In this document: positions 1 to 8,165 of the stretch, piece after piece | Layout of the letters: the number at the start of each line of letters is the position of its first letter | How positions within the stretch are numbered: the stretch's first letter is position 1 | Assembly: GCA_013153895.1 (NCBI GenBank) | Contig: JAADDN010000168.1 | Span: 1-64,000, forward strand | Reading direction: 5' to 3' | From: Thermoproteota archaeon | Lineage (GTDB): Archaea > Thermoproteota > Thermoprotei > Thermoproteales > Thermocladiaceae | Length of the DNA stretch: 64,000 nucleotides | The notes under the pieces: generated by a model | Databases searched by the model: none | What the model was told of the DNA's origin: nothing | What the model saw: only the letters and a program-made list of their open reading frames with translations | Program-made: the position numbers and the translations under genes

Positions 1-1
1 A

Positions 2-82
2 CCAATGAGAACACAATCAAAACTATACGACGAACTAATAAGAAGAATAGAAAATGCAACACCTATAACAGGGCAAATATGA
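2..82 (+). CDS. C-terminal fragment of an unknown gene running in from the left edge
   Basis: The frame is open from the window edge to a TGA at 80-82 and its last residues read ...IRRIENATPITGQI. An ATG lies at position 5, so a tiny complete ORF is also possible, but an open frame reaching the edge is better read as the tail of a longer plus-strand gene. It converges on the Ro60-like gene that ends at 126. Too little is present to assign a function. Confidence 0.4.
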   Translation, partial: PMRTQSKLYDELIRRIENATPITGQI

Positions 83-125
83 GCATTATAAAAAATGTTT
101 TCCATATATAAAATATTTAAAATTG

Positions 126-1730
126 TTATACACTATTAGCCTTCTCCACTAGTCTAATGATCTCCTCCTCACCCAGCTCGTAGAGTCTGTCCAATATTAC
201 TGATACTAATATATCCTCTGCCTGTCTACCATATACTGGGACTATCTTGTTCTTCCTCGGTCTAACAACATGTGCTGGATATGGCTGTGGATTATGTATA
301 TATAGTTTACAGTACTCTGCAACTCTACTCGCTATATGATCCTCGCTATACTCTACATCTGATATTATATTAGCCTGCTCATCAGTTATCAATACTGTAT
401 GACTATACTCTCCACTCTTCACCTCTTCCAAAGCCAGTTCAAGACCACATTCAACACATGTACCATCGTTCGGTGCTCTCTCAAGCAGGTCAAATATTCG
501 ATCTATCCTATGTACATAGTCTGGCTCTAGATAGAATGCGTCACCACTAAACATTACTATATTCTTAACATTTCTAAAGAACGGTACCCAGCATAGCAGC
601 CCCTGCATTAGAATGTTTCTAGAGAGATCCCTCTTCCTCGGACTCATAGAAGCCGAGCCGTCTAGTACCAGGATAATGCTCGCTCTCTCAAGACCTAGAC
701 CAAGACGCTCAAGCTCCTCAGCTGTCTGAACCATCTTCATGCTCCACACTCTAGCCCATGCCTGAGCAACAGGATCATCTACACCATGTCTCAATGCCGT
801 GTAGATATAGGTCCTAGCAATATACCACTGAGGAACCTTCACACCTTTCCTCTCCACAGCCCTTACAAGACCGTCAACAGTTACTCTCGGATTCATACAT
901 CTCTCACCACGTGCAACACGGTAAAGCGCTTCACAGAACATTGCTATATCATATGGAGACATTATGTTAAATATCCTATCATCAAACAATGAATATGATA
1001 TAGGTCTAGCAAGACTGAACGGCAGACCATGCTCCACAATAAGCTCATATGCTCTACCATGCTCTCTCCTCCTCAAAGCCTCTCTAACCATCACCCTAGC
1101 CTTGAGAAGAGGATCAGTAACGTTCCTACCCTTATAGAAGAGGAAGTCATAGACCTCTGAGTCAATCTTTACATAATCCATCACAAGTCTAACAAGCGTT
1201 CTAAGAGATCTCGGATACTTCACCGCTAGCCATCTCAGCTTTCCCTCCCTCTCCCACTCCTCTATAACTCTCGCTAACAGTTTCCTGACCCTTCTCCTGC
1301 TTATCTCAACCCTATATGGAAATGTTCCATATCTAAACATATTATAGAAACGTTCTACAAGTATCCTAGGAGTATAAGTCGATAAGAGACGTACAAGATC
1401 CTCACTATCATAACCACATGCTACCCCACTAACAAGAGCTAGAAGAGGAGCATCCTTCTTAAGCGAGATATATCTAGCATACTTAACAGCATGAACATAG
1501 AATCCAGGATCAATACGATAAACATCTCTAGACACTAATAATCCAAGAGTAACAACATCCTCCTTAGACATATAGAAAAGATCAACAACATGACCAGTCA
1601 GCAGAAACTGCAGAAACAGCCTCCTAACAGACGGAACATAGTAACTATGTCGAGACGCATCAAAACCCTCAGCACGCTCCCTCCTACGCAGAAACTCCTC
1701 TACAAACCTTCGTACATCATCCGAAACCAT
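126..1730 (-). CDS. TROVE/Ro60-like protein with C-terminal vWA domain
   Basis: 534 aa. The N-terminal two thirds are helical and Arg-rich, as in the HEAT-like TROVE ring that binds RNA in Ro60; the stretch KDAPLLALVSGVACG resembles the conserved TROVE segment. The C-terminal third is a vWA domain with the MIDAS motif DGSAS (D357), and the later DGTCVECGLE corresponds in place to the GGTDCS element of Ro60. In bacteria Ro60 (Rsr) binds Y RNAs and assists RNA turnover. I place the start at the ATG at 1730 rather than at 1796: a TATA-like CTTTTTAAAG (1751-1760) lies about 26 nt upstream, and the longer frame would run into the structured RNA. It is the last gene of the MoxR-vWA-RNA-Ro60 group. 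TROVE assignment is moderate; the vWA part is secure. Confidence 0.65.
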   Translation of the reverse strand: MVSDDVRRFVEEFLRRRERAEGFDASRHSYYVPSVRRLFLQFLLTGHVVDLFYMSKEDVVTLGLLVSRDVYRIDPGFYVHAVKYARYISLKKDAPLLALVSGVACGYDSEDLVRLLSTYTPRILVERFYNMFRYGTFPYRVEISRRRVRKLLARVIEEWEREGKLRWLAVKYPRSLRTLVRLVMDYVKIDSEVYDFLFYKGRNVTDPLLKARVMVREALRRREHGRAYELIVEHGLPFSLARPISYSLFDDRIFNIMSPYDIAMFCEALYRVARGERCMNPRVTVDGLVRAVERKGVKVPQWYIARTYIYTALRHGVDDPVAQAWARVWSMKMVQTAEELERLGLGLERASIILVLDGSASMSPRKRDLSRNILMQGLLCWVPFFRNVKNIVMFSGDAFYLEPDYVHRIDRIFDLLERAPNDGTCVECGLELALEEVKSGEYSHTVLITDEQANIISDVEYSEDHIASRVAEYCKLYIHNPQPYPAHVVRPRKNKIVPVYGRQAEDILVSVILDRLYELGEEEIIRLVEKANSV

Positions 1731-1765
1731 GAATACTAGAGAAAGAACACCTTTAAAAAGATAAG

Positions 1766-1846
1766 AATACCCGCGGTCAAAGGGGCGGGACCCCAACTAG
1801 CCCGCTTAACAGGCGGGTGCTGAAGGGTCCCGCAATCCGCGGGCAA
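1766..1846 (-). ncRNA. GC-rich structured RNA, Y-RNA-like candidate
   Basis: This is the most GC-rich segment of an AT-rich window, a common mark of structured RNA in hyperthermophiles. Three nested helices can be drawn: P1 CCCGCGG (1770-1776) with CCGCGGG (1837-1843); P2 GCGGGACCC (1785-1793) with GGGTCCCGC (1825-1833); P3 GCCCGC (1800-1805) with GCGGGT (1813-1818, one G-U pair), closing a 7-nt loop. Minus-strand transcription is favoured: a TATA-like element at 1866-1873 lies about 26 nt before the predicted 5' end, and a T-rich run (TTCTTATCTTTTT) follows the 3' end. It does not fold as a tRNA because no T-arm is present. Position next to a Ro60-like gene suggests a Y RNA; that link is inference. 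Confidence 0.6.
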
Positions 1847-1865
1847 GTAATCTACCTACGAGGTG

Positions 1866-3152
1866 TTATATATCGTTTTCGTCTAAAACATGTGCCAGCT
1901 CTATGAATTTTCCTCTACAATGTCTATACTTTATGAACAGTTTTAATGCTTTCTTAACATGTTCAAGATCTGCAACACGTATGAATACTCCCTTAAAATC
2001 ATCCTCATCATAGTTTGTCCAGTCATGCTCTCTAAAGTATCTGTAACGTATCTCATTACATATCCAGTAGACCGTGTTCCTCCATGATAATACTACTGGC
2101 GTGTCAGCACCATCATAATCACCAACATATATGATTACTCTGTTTCTCAACTTTCTCATAACATTATCATGGTCAACCCGTACAGCATTACCATACCTAT
2201 CATAATAATACTCGATCTCGCCATTAGGAGCCTCATAGATCTCAACATCACCCCTCCTCAAAGCAGAGTAGAACAGATAATTTAAAATACCGCTAAACCA
2301 TTCCATGCTTCCCGAAGTATCAATTATCAGAACAATTCTCTCCCTAACCTTCTCAAAATAGTAATTCCTTAAACTATCCTTCCTATATCTCCTCATTATA
2401 AGCTTCCTGACATTAATATAATTACCATTAACAGGTAGAAGATCATTAGCACGATCCTCAGCCAGGTACTGAATAGCATAATCAAAATACTTACCTAAAA
2501 CATTAATAGAAGAAGTTCCGAGCTGTACAACCTTATTAGTATTATACTGATAATCCTCTTCAAGAAACATATCCTTACTCTCCTCATAATCATTAGAATA
2601 ATGATCCTCACCATTCTCATCATAATTCTCGCTTTCGCTACCATCCTCATAGCTCTCATTTTCAGAAACCTGAAAATCATCTTCAGATTCCTCATTCTCC
2701 TCACCTACCTCACCACTATCATCCATCTCATTACCATGACCAACATGAGATTCCTCACTACCAGCAACCTCAATCTCCTGAGCATCATCCTCGCTAGCAC
2801 CATCTTCTTCATCATCCAAAGACTCATTAGAACCATGATCCTCCTCTCGAATATCTAAAGACCTTGTAGACTCCTCATTTTCATTATCAATCTTCTCATC
2901 ATTCTCCAGATTCTCATCCTTACTCTCCTCCCCTAGATCACTCCTGAGATCACTATCATTAGCGGCACTACTACTCTTACATCCATGCTTCTCTTCGCCT
3001 TCCCTATCCTGACTACTCTCACTCAAATAAGAAAACGATTCATTACTATTATTATCTATACTAGACCTATCCTCATCTTCATCATACCTATCCTTCCTCT
3101 CTTCCTCACCTAGAAGAAACCAGTATCTGAAGATTCTCCTCTTCATGATCAA
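1866..3152 (-). CDS. vWA domain protein with long acidic N-terminal region
   Basis: 428 aa. Residues about 20-200 are a low-complexity Asp/Glu/Ser/Asn region, probably disordered. The C-terminal part carries a vWA fold: IVLIIDTSGSM with the MIDAS motif DTSGS starting at D278, and a second acidic loop GDYDGADT. The gene overlaps the upstream MoxR ATPase gene by 4 nt (3149-3152), so the two are co-translated or at least co-transcribed. MoxR ATPases usually work with vWA partners in metal-dependent assembly or remodelling, and large spindle-shaped viruses such as ATV also encode a MoxR/vWA pair. The substrate here is unknown; the adjacent RNA and Ro60-like gene make an RNP a candidate. Confidence 0.8.
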   Translation of the reverse strand: MIMKRRIFRYWFLLGEEERKDRYDEDEDRSSIDNNSNESFSYLSESSQDREGEEKHGCKSSSAANDSDLRSDLGEESKDENLENDEKIDNENEESTRSLDIREEDHGSNESLDDEEDGASEDDAQEIEVAGSEESHVGHGNEMDDSGEVGEENEESEDDFQVSENESYEDGSESENYDENGEDHYSNDYEESKDMFLEEDYQYNTNKVVQLGTSSINVLGKYFDYAIQYLAEDRANDLLPVNGNYINVRKLIMRRYRKDSLRNYYFEKVRERIVLIIDTSGSMEWFSGILNYLFYSALRRGDVEIYEAPNGEIEYYYDRYGNAVRVDHDNVMRKLRNRVIIYVGDYDGADTPVVLSWRNTVYWICNEIRYRYFREHDWTNYDEDDFKGVFIRVADLEHVKKALKLFIKYRHCRGKFIELAHVLDENDI

Positions 3153-5044
3153 TACAGCTCGAGTCTCTCTGTAAATCCATAGACTCTGCCCTTATTTAAC
3201 ACACCTCTCTTCTTCAGCTCTTCTAATCTACTATCAATAATATTATCAATAATCCTATATACTTCATATAATTCCTTTATCTTTATAATAATATTCTTAA
3301 CACTGTTAACTACCTCATCATTAACATCTATAACATCATTCGCCCAGAACCTAACATCAGCACTATCTCCCTTATTCTTCAGCACATCAATCCACTTGTT
3401 CACACTTTCTAGAAACCTATTAACATAATATTTATTACATTGTTCAATAATCTTAATCTTATTATACATCTTCTCTACAATATTAACAAGATACTCCTTA
3501 AATATCATTACACTATTATTTATATGCTGTATAAACATACTATTCAATTTATCTCTCAGAACCTCTAAAGTATCTAAAATATCCTCACATTTTTTACCAT
3601 TGTTAAAATATATTTCAACTCTATTATTCATTACAGCCACATCAATCACATTATTATCATCATCTGTCTTTCTCATTCTTATTAGATTCTTTGAATAGTA
3701 TATTATGTTCATTTTCAGTTTCTCAGCCATTTCAATAATATCTTTATAATAACTTATCAGGTCAATATTAACTAACTCCTTGATAATATCTGATAGATCA
3801 AGAACTAGTAATCCTTCTTTACAGTTTTTCAATATTGATTCAAAATATGCGTTTTTATCATTCCATTTTTTAAATACATCCAGCAGATTAAATGTCATCT
3901 CAACACTGTTCCTAGTTACATTCTTCATGAATAGTAGTATAGGTGCCTCCTGTGGCTGTGGCTCTAACAGCTTTATCGCTGAATCATATACCTCCTCGTT
4001 TGGCTTAGCTATTATTAACGTGTTCTCAGGCTCGATAATCCTGTTATTCTCTTCCTCCTTAACATTCCTCTTAACGTAATTGTTGAAGCTCTCGTTTTCC
4101 CATATAAGTCTAAGTGTTCTGCTTTCAGCTGTCTTTACTATATCCGTACTTTCATGTTTTTCATCTTTCTCTAGTTTCTCACTATAATAATTATCAATAT
4201 TCTCACCATTCTCGTCATTATTTTCATTATTTTCTGCTGTCTCATTATTATTTATATAGTATATAAATCTTTCCCAATCTTCATCACTTTTAATAATAAA
4301 TGTTCTGAGAAGCAGATTAAGATCATTACATATCTTTGCCTCGATTGCCTTTCCAAGCTGTATAAGCTCTTGAACCGTTGCTGGCTTTTCCAATCCTGCT
4401 CTTATAGTGTCCTCGTAGATCTTTACTAGCAGCTTAATCAGCTTCTCATTGTTGAAATGTCTGGATAATATGTCTCTAATCTTTTCAGGTTCTAGATATC
4501 TCATTTTTATATGTATGACTCTTCTTAACAGTGGTTCTGATAGGTCTCTCATATCGTTAGATGTTAGAAAGAGAATAATGTTCCTGGGATTGCCAGTAAT
4601 GATCTTCTCCTCGTTACTTATTCTACAGCTTACACGGCAGTTCTGAATGAAGTCAAGTAGAAACGCATCAGCAGTTGGTCGAGCTTTATCAAACTCGTCT
4701 AGTACTAATACCACTTTTCTACTATGTGACAGTTTCAATGCTTCTGGCAGTATTCCTAGAACGATCTCTATTCCTGATGTTGTTCTCTCACTTGGAACAT
4801 ATTTATATAGTAGATCATCCTCGCTTGTGCCAGGTACACACTGGTAGAACAGGTACTGCGCATTCAAGTACTCTGCTACTAGCCTTGTCAGTTCTGTCTT
4901 TCCTGTTCCTGGAGGTCCTCTAAGCAGTATTGCTCTTATATAATTAACATCTCTATTATCCAGAACAAACTGTATAATATTTATAACATTTCTATCATAA
5001 TGAAAACCTTTTTCTAATAGGAAATTGAATAAGTTAGAACTCAT
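3149..5044 (-). CDS. MoxR-family AAA+ ATPase with long C-terminal extension
   Basis: 631 aa. The AAA+ core occupies about residues 1-250: Walker A GPPGTGKT (43-50), Walker B VLVLDEFDK (D116, E117), sensor 1 FLTSND and an arginine-finger region EPLLRRV. Typical MoxR proteins are 300-350 aa; this one has an extra 350 residues, starting with an acidic Asn/Glu-rich linker (about 265-300), then helical, coiled-coil-rich sequence. A TATA-like ACATAAATAG lies about 26 nt before the ATG, giving a leaderless transcript. It heads the minus-strand group MoxR, vWA, structured RNA, Ro60-like, and is divergent from the gene at 5213. Expected role is ATP-driven remodelling of a complex together with the vWA protein. 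Confidence 0.85.
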   Translation of the reverse strand: MSSNLFNFLLEKGFHYDRNVINIIQFVLDNRDVNYIRAILLRGPPGTGKTELTRLVAEYLNAQYLFYQCVPGTSEDDLLYKYVPSERTTSGIEIVLGILPEALKLSHSRKVVLVLDEFDKARPTADAFLLDFIQNCRVSCRISNEEKIITGNPRNIILFLTSNDMRDLSEPLLRRVIHIKMRYLEPEKIRDILSRHFNNEKLIKLLVKIYEDTIRAGLEKPATVQELIQLGKAIEAKICNDLNLLLRTFIIKSDEDWERFIYYINNNETAENNENNDENGENIDNYYSEKLEKDEKHESTDIVKTAESRTLRLIWENESFNNYVKRNVKEEENNRIIEPENTLIIAKPNEEVYDSAIKLLEPQPQEAPILLFMKNVTRNSVEMTFNLLDVFKKWNDKNAYFESILKNCKEGLLVLDLSDIIKELVNIDLISYYKDIIEMAEKLKMNIIYYSKNLIRMRKTDDDNNVIDVAVMNNRVEIYFNNGKKCEDILDTLEVLRDKLNSMFIQHINNSVMIFKEYLVNIVEKMYNKIKIIEQCNKYYVNRFLESVNKWIDVLKNKGDSADVRFWANDVIDVNDEVVNSVKNIIIKIKELYEVYRIIDNIIDSRLEELKKRGVLNKGRVYGFTERLELY

Positions 5045-5212
5045 AGTATATGAGACCGTGTCTACTATTTATGTTCTGTATTTTCATGTCTTTTTAATAT
5101 GTGGCTCGTATTTGCGTTATCGGACTTCCTCGCCTAACATACGAGATCTATGTTCTATTTCTAATATGGTTTATAGAGTATGGTTTTTAAGTCAGCTCGT
5201 ATATTTATACGC
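5045..5212. promoter_or_regulatory. Divergent promoter region with repeated CTCGTAT boxes
   Basis: Intergenic region between the MoxR operon (leftward) and the gene at 5213 (rightward). A TATA-like element sits about 26 nt before each start (around 5069 for MoxR, GGTTTTTAAG near 5187 for the rightward gene). CTCGTAT occurs at 5105-5111 and 5196-5202, and its inverse ATACGAG at 5139-5145. Such boxes could be operators shared by both genes. The segment 5101-5145 is also less AT-rich than its surroundings. Confidence 0.45.
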
Positions 5213-5797
5213 ATGGTATCGAGAAAAATAGAGGAGCTGCTTGAAACATGTAACAGGAAGTATCTAGTAATAGTGTCAGGAAAGTCACCACTACCTAACA
5301 TCTATGCTACATTAGGAAGAGCATCAAGCGACATAAGGAAGCACTACTGCACTGATGACCTTGGAGAGGTGCTGGAACATGAACTGAATAGTAAACTATA
5401 TATCTACGCGTTAATGAGAGAGGATGATAATCATTATAGAGTGTTAATGTATTATGCAGATGTTGGGAAGATAAGGAAGCTAGGAGAGGACCATATAGAG
5501 CTGAGGAGAGAGCCGAGGAGCACTAGTAGGAAAGCTAGCATAAAGATAATATTCAAGAGAAGCATAGATCTATGCCAGATGATGGAAATACTTACACAAA
5601 TATATCCAGAATTGGCAAATAACTATGTAATAGAGGACAATACTATACATATTAGATTAGAGGAACATGTGGACCAGGTACTAGCAAAGATAGAATACAT
5701 AGCAGAGAAGTATAGGGACCTCATAGAGGAGATAGTGATAAAGAGGAGAGAGAAGACTGTACTAAGACCTGAGAAGAGAGAGCCAGTAGATCCCTAA
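5213..5797 (+). CDS. Unknown protein, charged, 194 aa
   Basis: No family recognised. The protein is alpha/beta in character, with an N-terminal KYLVIVSGKSPLPNIY segment, a basic middle (RREPRSTSRKASIK) and a charged C-terminus rich in Arg and Glu. I choose the ATG at 5213 instead of the in-frame ATG at 5180 because the TATA-like box near 5187 then sits 26 nt upstream. Its 3' end overlaps the convergent gene at 5794 by 4 nt. Confidence 0.65.
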   Translation: MVSRKIEELLETCNRKYLVIVSGKSPLPNIYATLGRASSDIRKHYCTDDLGEVLEHELNSKLYIYALMREDDNHYRVLMYYADVGKIRKLGEDHIELRREPRSTSRKASIKIIFKRSIDLCQMMEILTQIYPELANNYVIEDNTIHIRLEEHVDQVLAKIEYIAEKYRDLIEEIVIKRREKTVLRPEKREPVDP

Positions 5798-6468
5798 CTT
5801 TTTAAATAACGTACTGCTCTCCGTCTGAGAGCATGAGGAAGTGTGTGCATTCCGTAAAACATGCATAATGTCTCTACTAACCGTGCAAGATCCATATACG
5901 ATATACCTAGTATAGCATTCCTATATTCTCCTGTCTCTCTCCTAATCTCTCTCCCGCATATATCAATAGTTTCATAATCTTTAGAATGTTCTAAAGCTTC
6001 TGCTAGCTTTGTAACAATTTTCTCATGATTCTTCTCCACATATTTTAACAATTTTACTATTTTACCTATCTTCAATTCTTTTAAAATATATTCATCTACT
6101 GGTATTGAAACATGTTCACTAGTGTAATTATTTTCAGCTATTCTATGGTTTTCTCCTATATATCTTTCATATATGTTAAATAATATTTTGAAAGGTTTCT
6201 CACTATAGTATATGTCTATTCTTATATCTGTCCATATATAACATGTCTTCAATAGTTGCCCACGCTCTCTCCATTCTATACTGATCCTCGTATCTATTAT
6301 CGAGAACTGGTATATTCTTGTCTTCTCCTCTATGTTCCTGATCTCTGGATTGTAGAGCAGATATCTTTTCCATCCTGTTCTTTTAATAGGTCTCCAATAT
6401 CTCTCATATTTCCACAGGATCTCAAAGGTCTCATCATGGTTAACATATGCATATGGTATTATCCACAT
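5794..6468 (-). CDS. Unknown protein, 224 aa
   Basis: Not recognised. Rich in Tyr, Arg and Glu, with an N-terminal half that reads as beta strands (MWIIPYAYVNHDETF, YQFSIIDTRISIEWRERGQ) and a helical C-terminal half ending in LRRRAVRYLKS. Two Cys pairs are not obvious. The gene converges on the plus-strand gene ending at 5797 and diverges from the gene at 6552; an AT-rich TATA-like stretch lies about 25 nt before the start. Confidence 0.65.
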   Translation of the reverse strand: MWIIPYAYVNHDETFEILWKYERYWRPIKRTGWKRYLLYNPEIRNIEEKTRIYQFSIIDTRISIEWRERGQLLKTCYIWTDIRIDIYYSEKPFKILFNIYERYIGENHRIAENNYTSEHVSIPVDEYILKELKIGKIVKLLKYVEKNHEKIVTKLAEALEHSKDYETIDICGREIRRETGEYRNAILGISYMDLARLVETLCMFYGMHTLPHALRRRAVRYLKS

Positions 6469-6551
6469 GTTCTGTAATGCTCTATAAAGTATTTAAGAGA
6501 TGTATTATCCTGATAAAATGGTTTTTATTCTTCTATCCTTACTAGTCTACC

Positions 6552-7013
6552 ATGTTTCTAAGACTTGTAAAGAAGAGTAGAACGTTTTCAGCGTTTATTG
6601 GTCCAGTACCATATTCTAAATATAATATCGTGTCTAACGTTCTTATACGTGTATATCTTCACTATCTCTCCTCTCCATATAGACTATACATGTTGTTAAC
6701 CTATGATGAGCCTTTCATAGCTAGAATAGAGTTCGACTCTACTATATGGAAGGTTGTTAAGCCTGTCCCTGTAAGAAATATTGATAATATTGTAAAAAAC
6801 TTTCATAATATTGTAAATATTATTGATGGTGAAGTAGTAGCTAGACTACTGGTAAAAGGTATAGATATATTGAAGGGATATACTATAAATATTGTAAATA
6901 TTCTTAAAAGTGTTAGAACAGGTATTAAAGAGATAGATAAAATACTTAGACACCAGATCATAGAGATTGAAACCAAGAGACAGCAATATAAGATAGAGAC
7001 GTTAGGTAACTAG
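6552..7013 (+). CDS. Unknown protein, 153 aa
   Basis: Not recognised. The N-terminal half is hydrophobic and aromatic (VSNVLIRVYLHYLSSPYRLYMLLTY), the C-terminal half is helical and basic (IDKILRHQIIEIETKRQQYK). No clear signal peptide. A TATA-like TTTTTATT lies about 26 nt before the ATG. It is followed after 1 nt by the small gene at 7015, so the two probably form an operon. Confidence 0.6.
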   Translation: MFLRLVKKSRTFSAFIGPVPYSKYNIVSNVLIRVYLHYLSSPYRLYMLLTYDEPFIARIEFDSTIWKVVKPVPVRNIDNIVKNFHNIVNIIDGEVVARLLVKGIDILKGYTINIVNILKSVRTGIKEIDKILRHQIIEIETKRQQYKIETLGN

Positions 7014-7014
7014 A

Positions 7015-7239
7015 ATGCGCAACTGGATTAAACTATTAACCTATCTAGAACATGAATCCAACATCCATAGACTACTAGAGATAGCACTGAAAGAAGGAAT
7101 AGTAGAGAACGAGGAGGAGTATAGAGAGCTTCTACACCTGCTAGAGATATCGGAGATATATAGAGTAGAGAAGGATAGAATAGAGATATTAGACAGGGAA
7201 AAACATAGAAGGATTATAGAGCTGTTAGAGAAGATTTAA
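7015..7239 (+). CDS. Small Glu-rich helical protein, 74 aa
   Basis: Starts 1 nt after the stop of the previous gene. Almost entirely helical, with regularly spaced Leu/Ile and many Glu (LLEIALKEGIVENEEEYRELLHLL). The helical pattern would suit a winged-helix or protein-interaction domain, but no family motif is clear. It is convergent with the gene ending at 7246. Confidence 0.55.
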   Translation: MRNWIKLLTYLEHESNIHRLLEIALKEGIVENEEEYRELLHLLEISEIYRVEKDRIEILDREKHRRIIELLEKI

Positions 7240-7245
7240 ACTAGA

Positions 7246-7635
7246 TTAGAACTGTGGAACAGCTACCTGACTAACAGTTACACCTCCCGCTCCTCCAGCA
7301 ACAGCCTTCTTTACATGCTGCTCAAGCCACTCATATATCATATCTGACTTATCTCTCTCATACATTACCTGCTTAATATAGTTGAGCAGCTCTGGATCAT
7401 CTATCTTATATACTCCTCCAGGCACCTCTCTTCCTGCCCCCCAACATCTTATCAGTATCTCTCCCTGATTTACAAATATATCGCCATCGAAATGTGTTAC
7501 TATCTGTGGTACTCCTTCTGCCTCTTTACACTTTTTCATCCATTCGTATAGGCTATATCTGTTAAGTACTCCATGTACTCTTCTTATTCTTACATGTTCT
7601 CCTGGCATCGCCATGTGTTCTATTACTCTTATCAT
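7246..7635 (-). CDS. Unknown protein with Gly/Ala/Val-rich C-terminus, 129 aa
   Basis: Not recognised. Two Cys (C36, C64) are present. The core reads VTHFDGDIFVNQGEILIRCWGAGREVPGGVYKIDD and the protein ends in a small-residue tail AVAGGAGGVTVSQVAVPQF, unusual against its charged neighbours; such tails often pack in oligomers. It is monocistronic, flanked by a convergent gene on the left and a divergent promoter region (7636-7742) on the right. Confidence 0.6.
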   Translation of the reverse strand: MIRVIEHMAMPGEHVRIRRVHGVLNRYSLYEWMKKCKEAEGVPQIVTHFDGDIFVNQGEILIRCWGAGREVPGGVYKIDDPELLNYIKQVMYERDKSDMIYEWLEQHVKKAVAGGAGGVTVSQVAVPQF

Positions 7636-7742
7636 CGTTTAAAGCTTTTCCCCTGTACACTATAGTTTGAACTATGTCTTATACACGTGTAATTGTTATA
7701 TCAATGTTAACGTCTTAAATATCATATAGCTATAATATACTT

Positions 7743-8132
7743 ATGCTTCTCCTCACAACTGTAAAATATCATGATGACAATATTATCTTTGCAATAGATT
7801 TCGATGAGAGAAAAGGAACGATAAGGAACAATATCGTGGGAAAAGGGAAGCGGTATATTGCAGTGAGAGTAGATGCACCAGTAATAGATCTGGAGTACCC
7901 TACAGAGAGAGACATAGAAGATATAAAACCGCTTGTCGAGCTGATAAAGACTAAGTTACATGTTGATGTAAATATTGGAAGAACTGTTGATGGCATGCTT
8001 TATATAGAGATATATAGAGATCATGGTACTGTTAGAGGATTTAAACATGTAGAATTCATCTCAGGGATACTTATTATAAACCGTTCAAAAAGGAGAAGAA
8101 AGAAATCTAGAGTCTATAGGATTATTGACTAG
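7743..8132 (+). CDS. Unknown protein with basic C-terminal tail, 129 aa
   Basis: Not recognised. Beta-rich (VKYHDDNIIFAIDFDERKGTIRNN; YIAVRVDAPVIDLEY) and ending in a strongly basic tail NRSKRRRKKSRVYRIID. The tail loosely resembles the Arg-rich/aromatic/Leu/acid tails of the membrane proteins described below, but it lacks the MF pair and no membrane segment precedes it. It lies 33 nt upstream of the Cas4-like gene, which has its own TATA-like box. Confidence 0.6.
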   Translation: MLLLTTVKYHDDNIIFAIDFDERKGTIRNNIVGKGKRYIAVRVDAPVIDLEYPTERDIEDIKPLVELIKTKLHVDVNIGRTVDGMLYIEIYRDHGTVRGFKHVEFISGILIINRSKRRRKKSRVYRIID

Positions 8133-8165
8133 TCTCTTTTAATTTTCTCCATGTCTTAAATATAT

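Noticed and set aside
1770..1843. tRNA gene (7-nt loop CTGTTAA on the minus strand resembles an Asn GTT anticodon loop)
   Set aside because: No D-arm, no T-loop consensus and no acceptor geometry; the long nested helices fit another RNA.
2495..2858. Open frames on both strands over the acidic part of the vWA gene
   Set aside because: They are shadows of the GAA/GAT-rich coding sequence.
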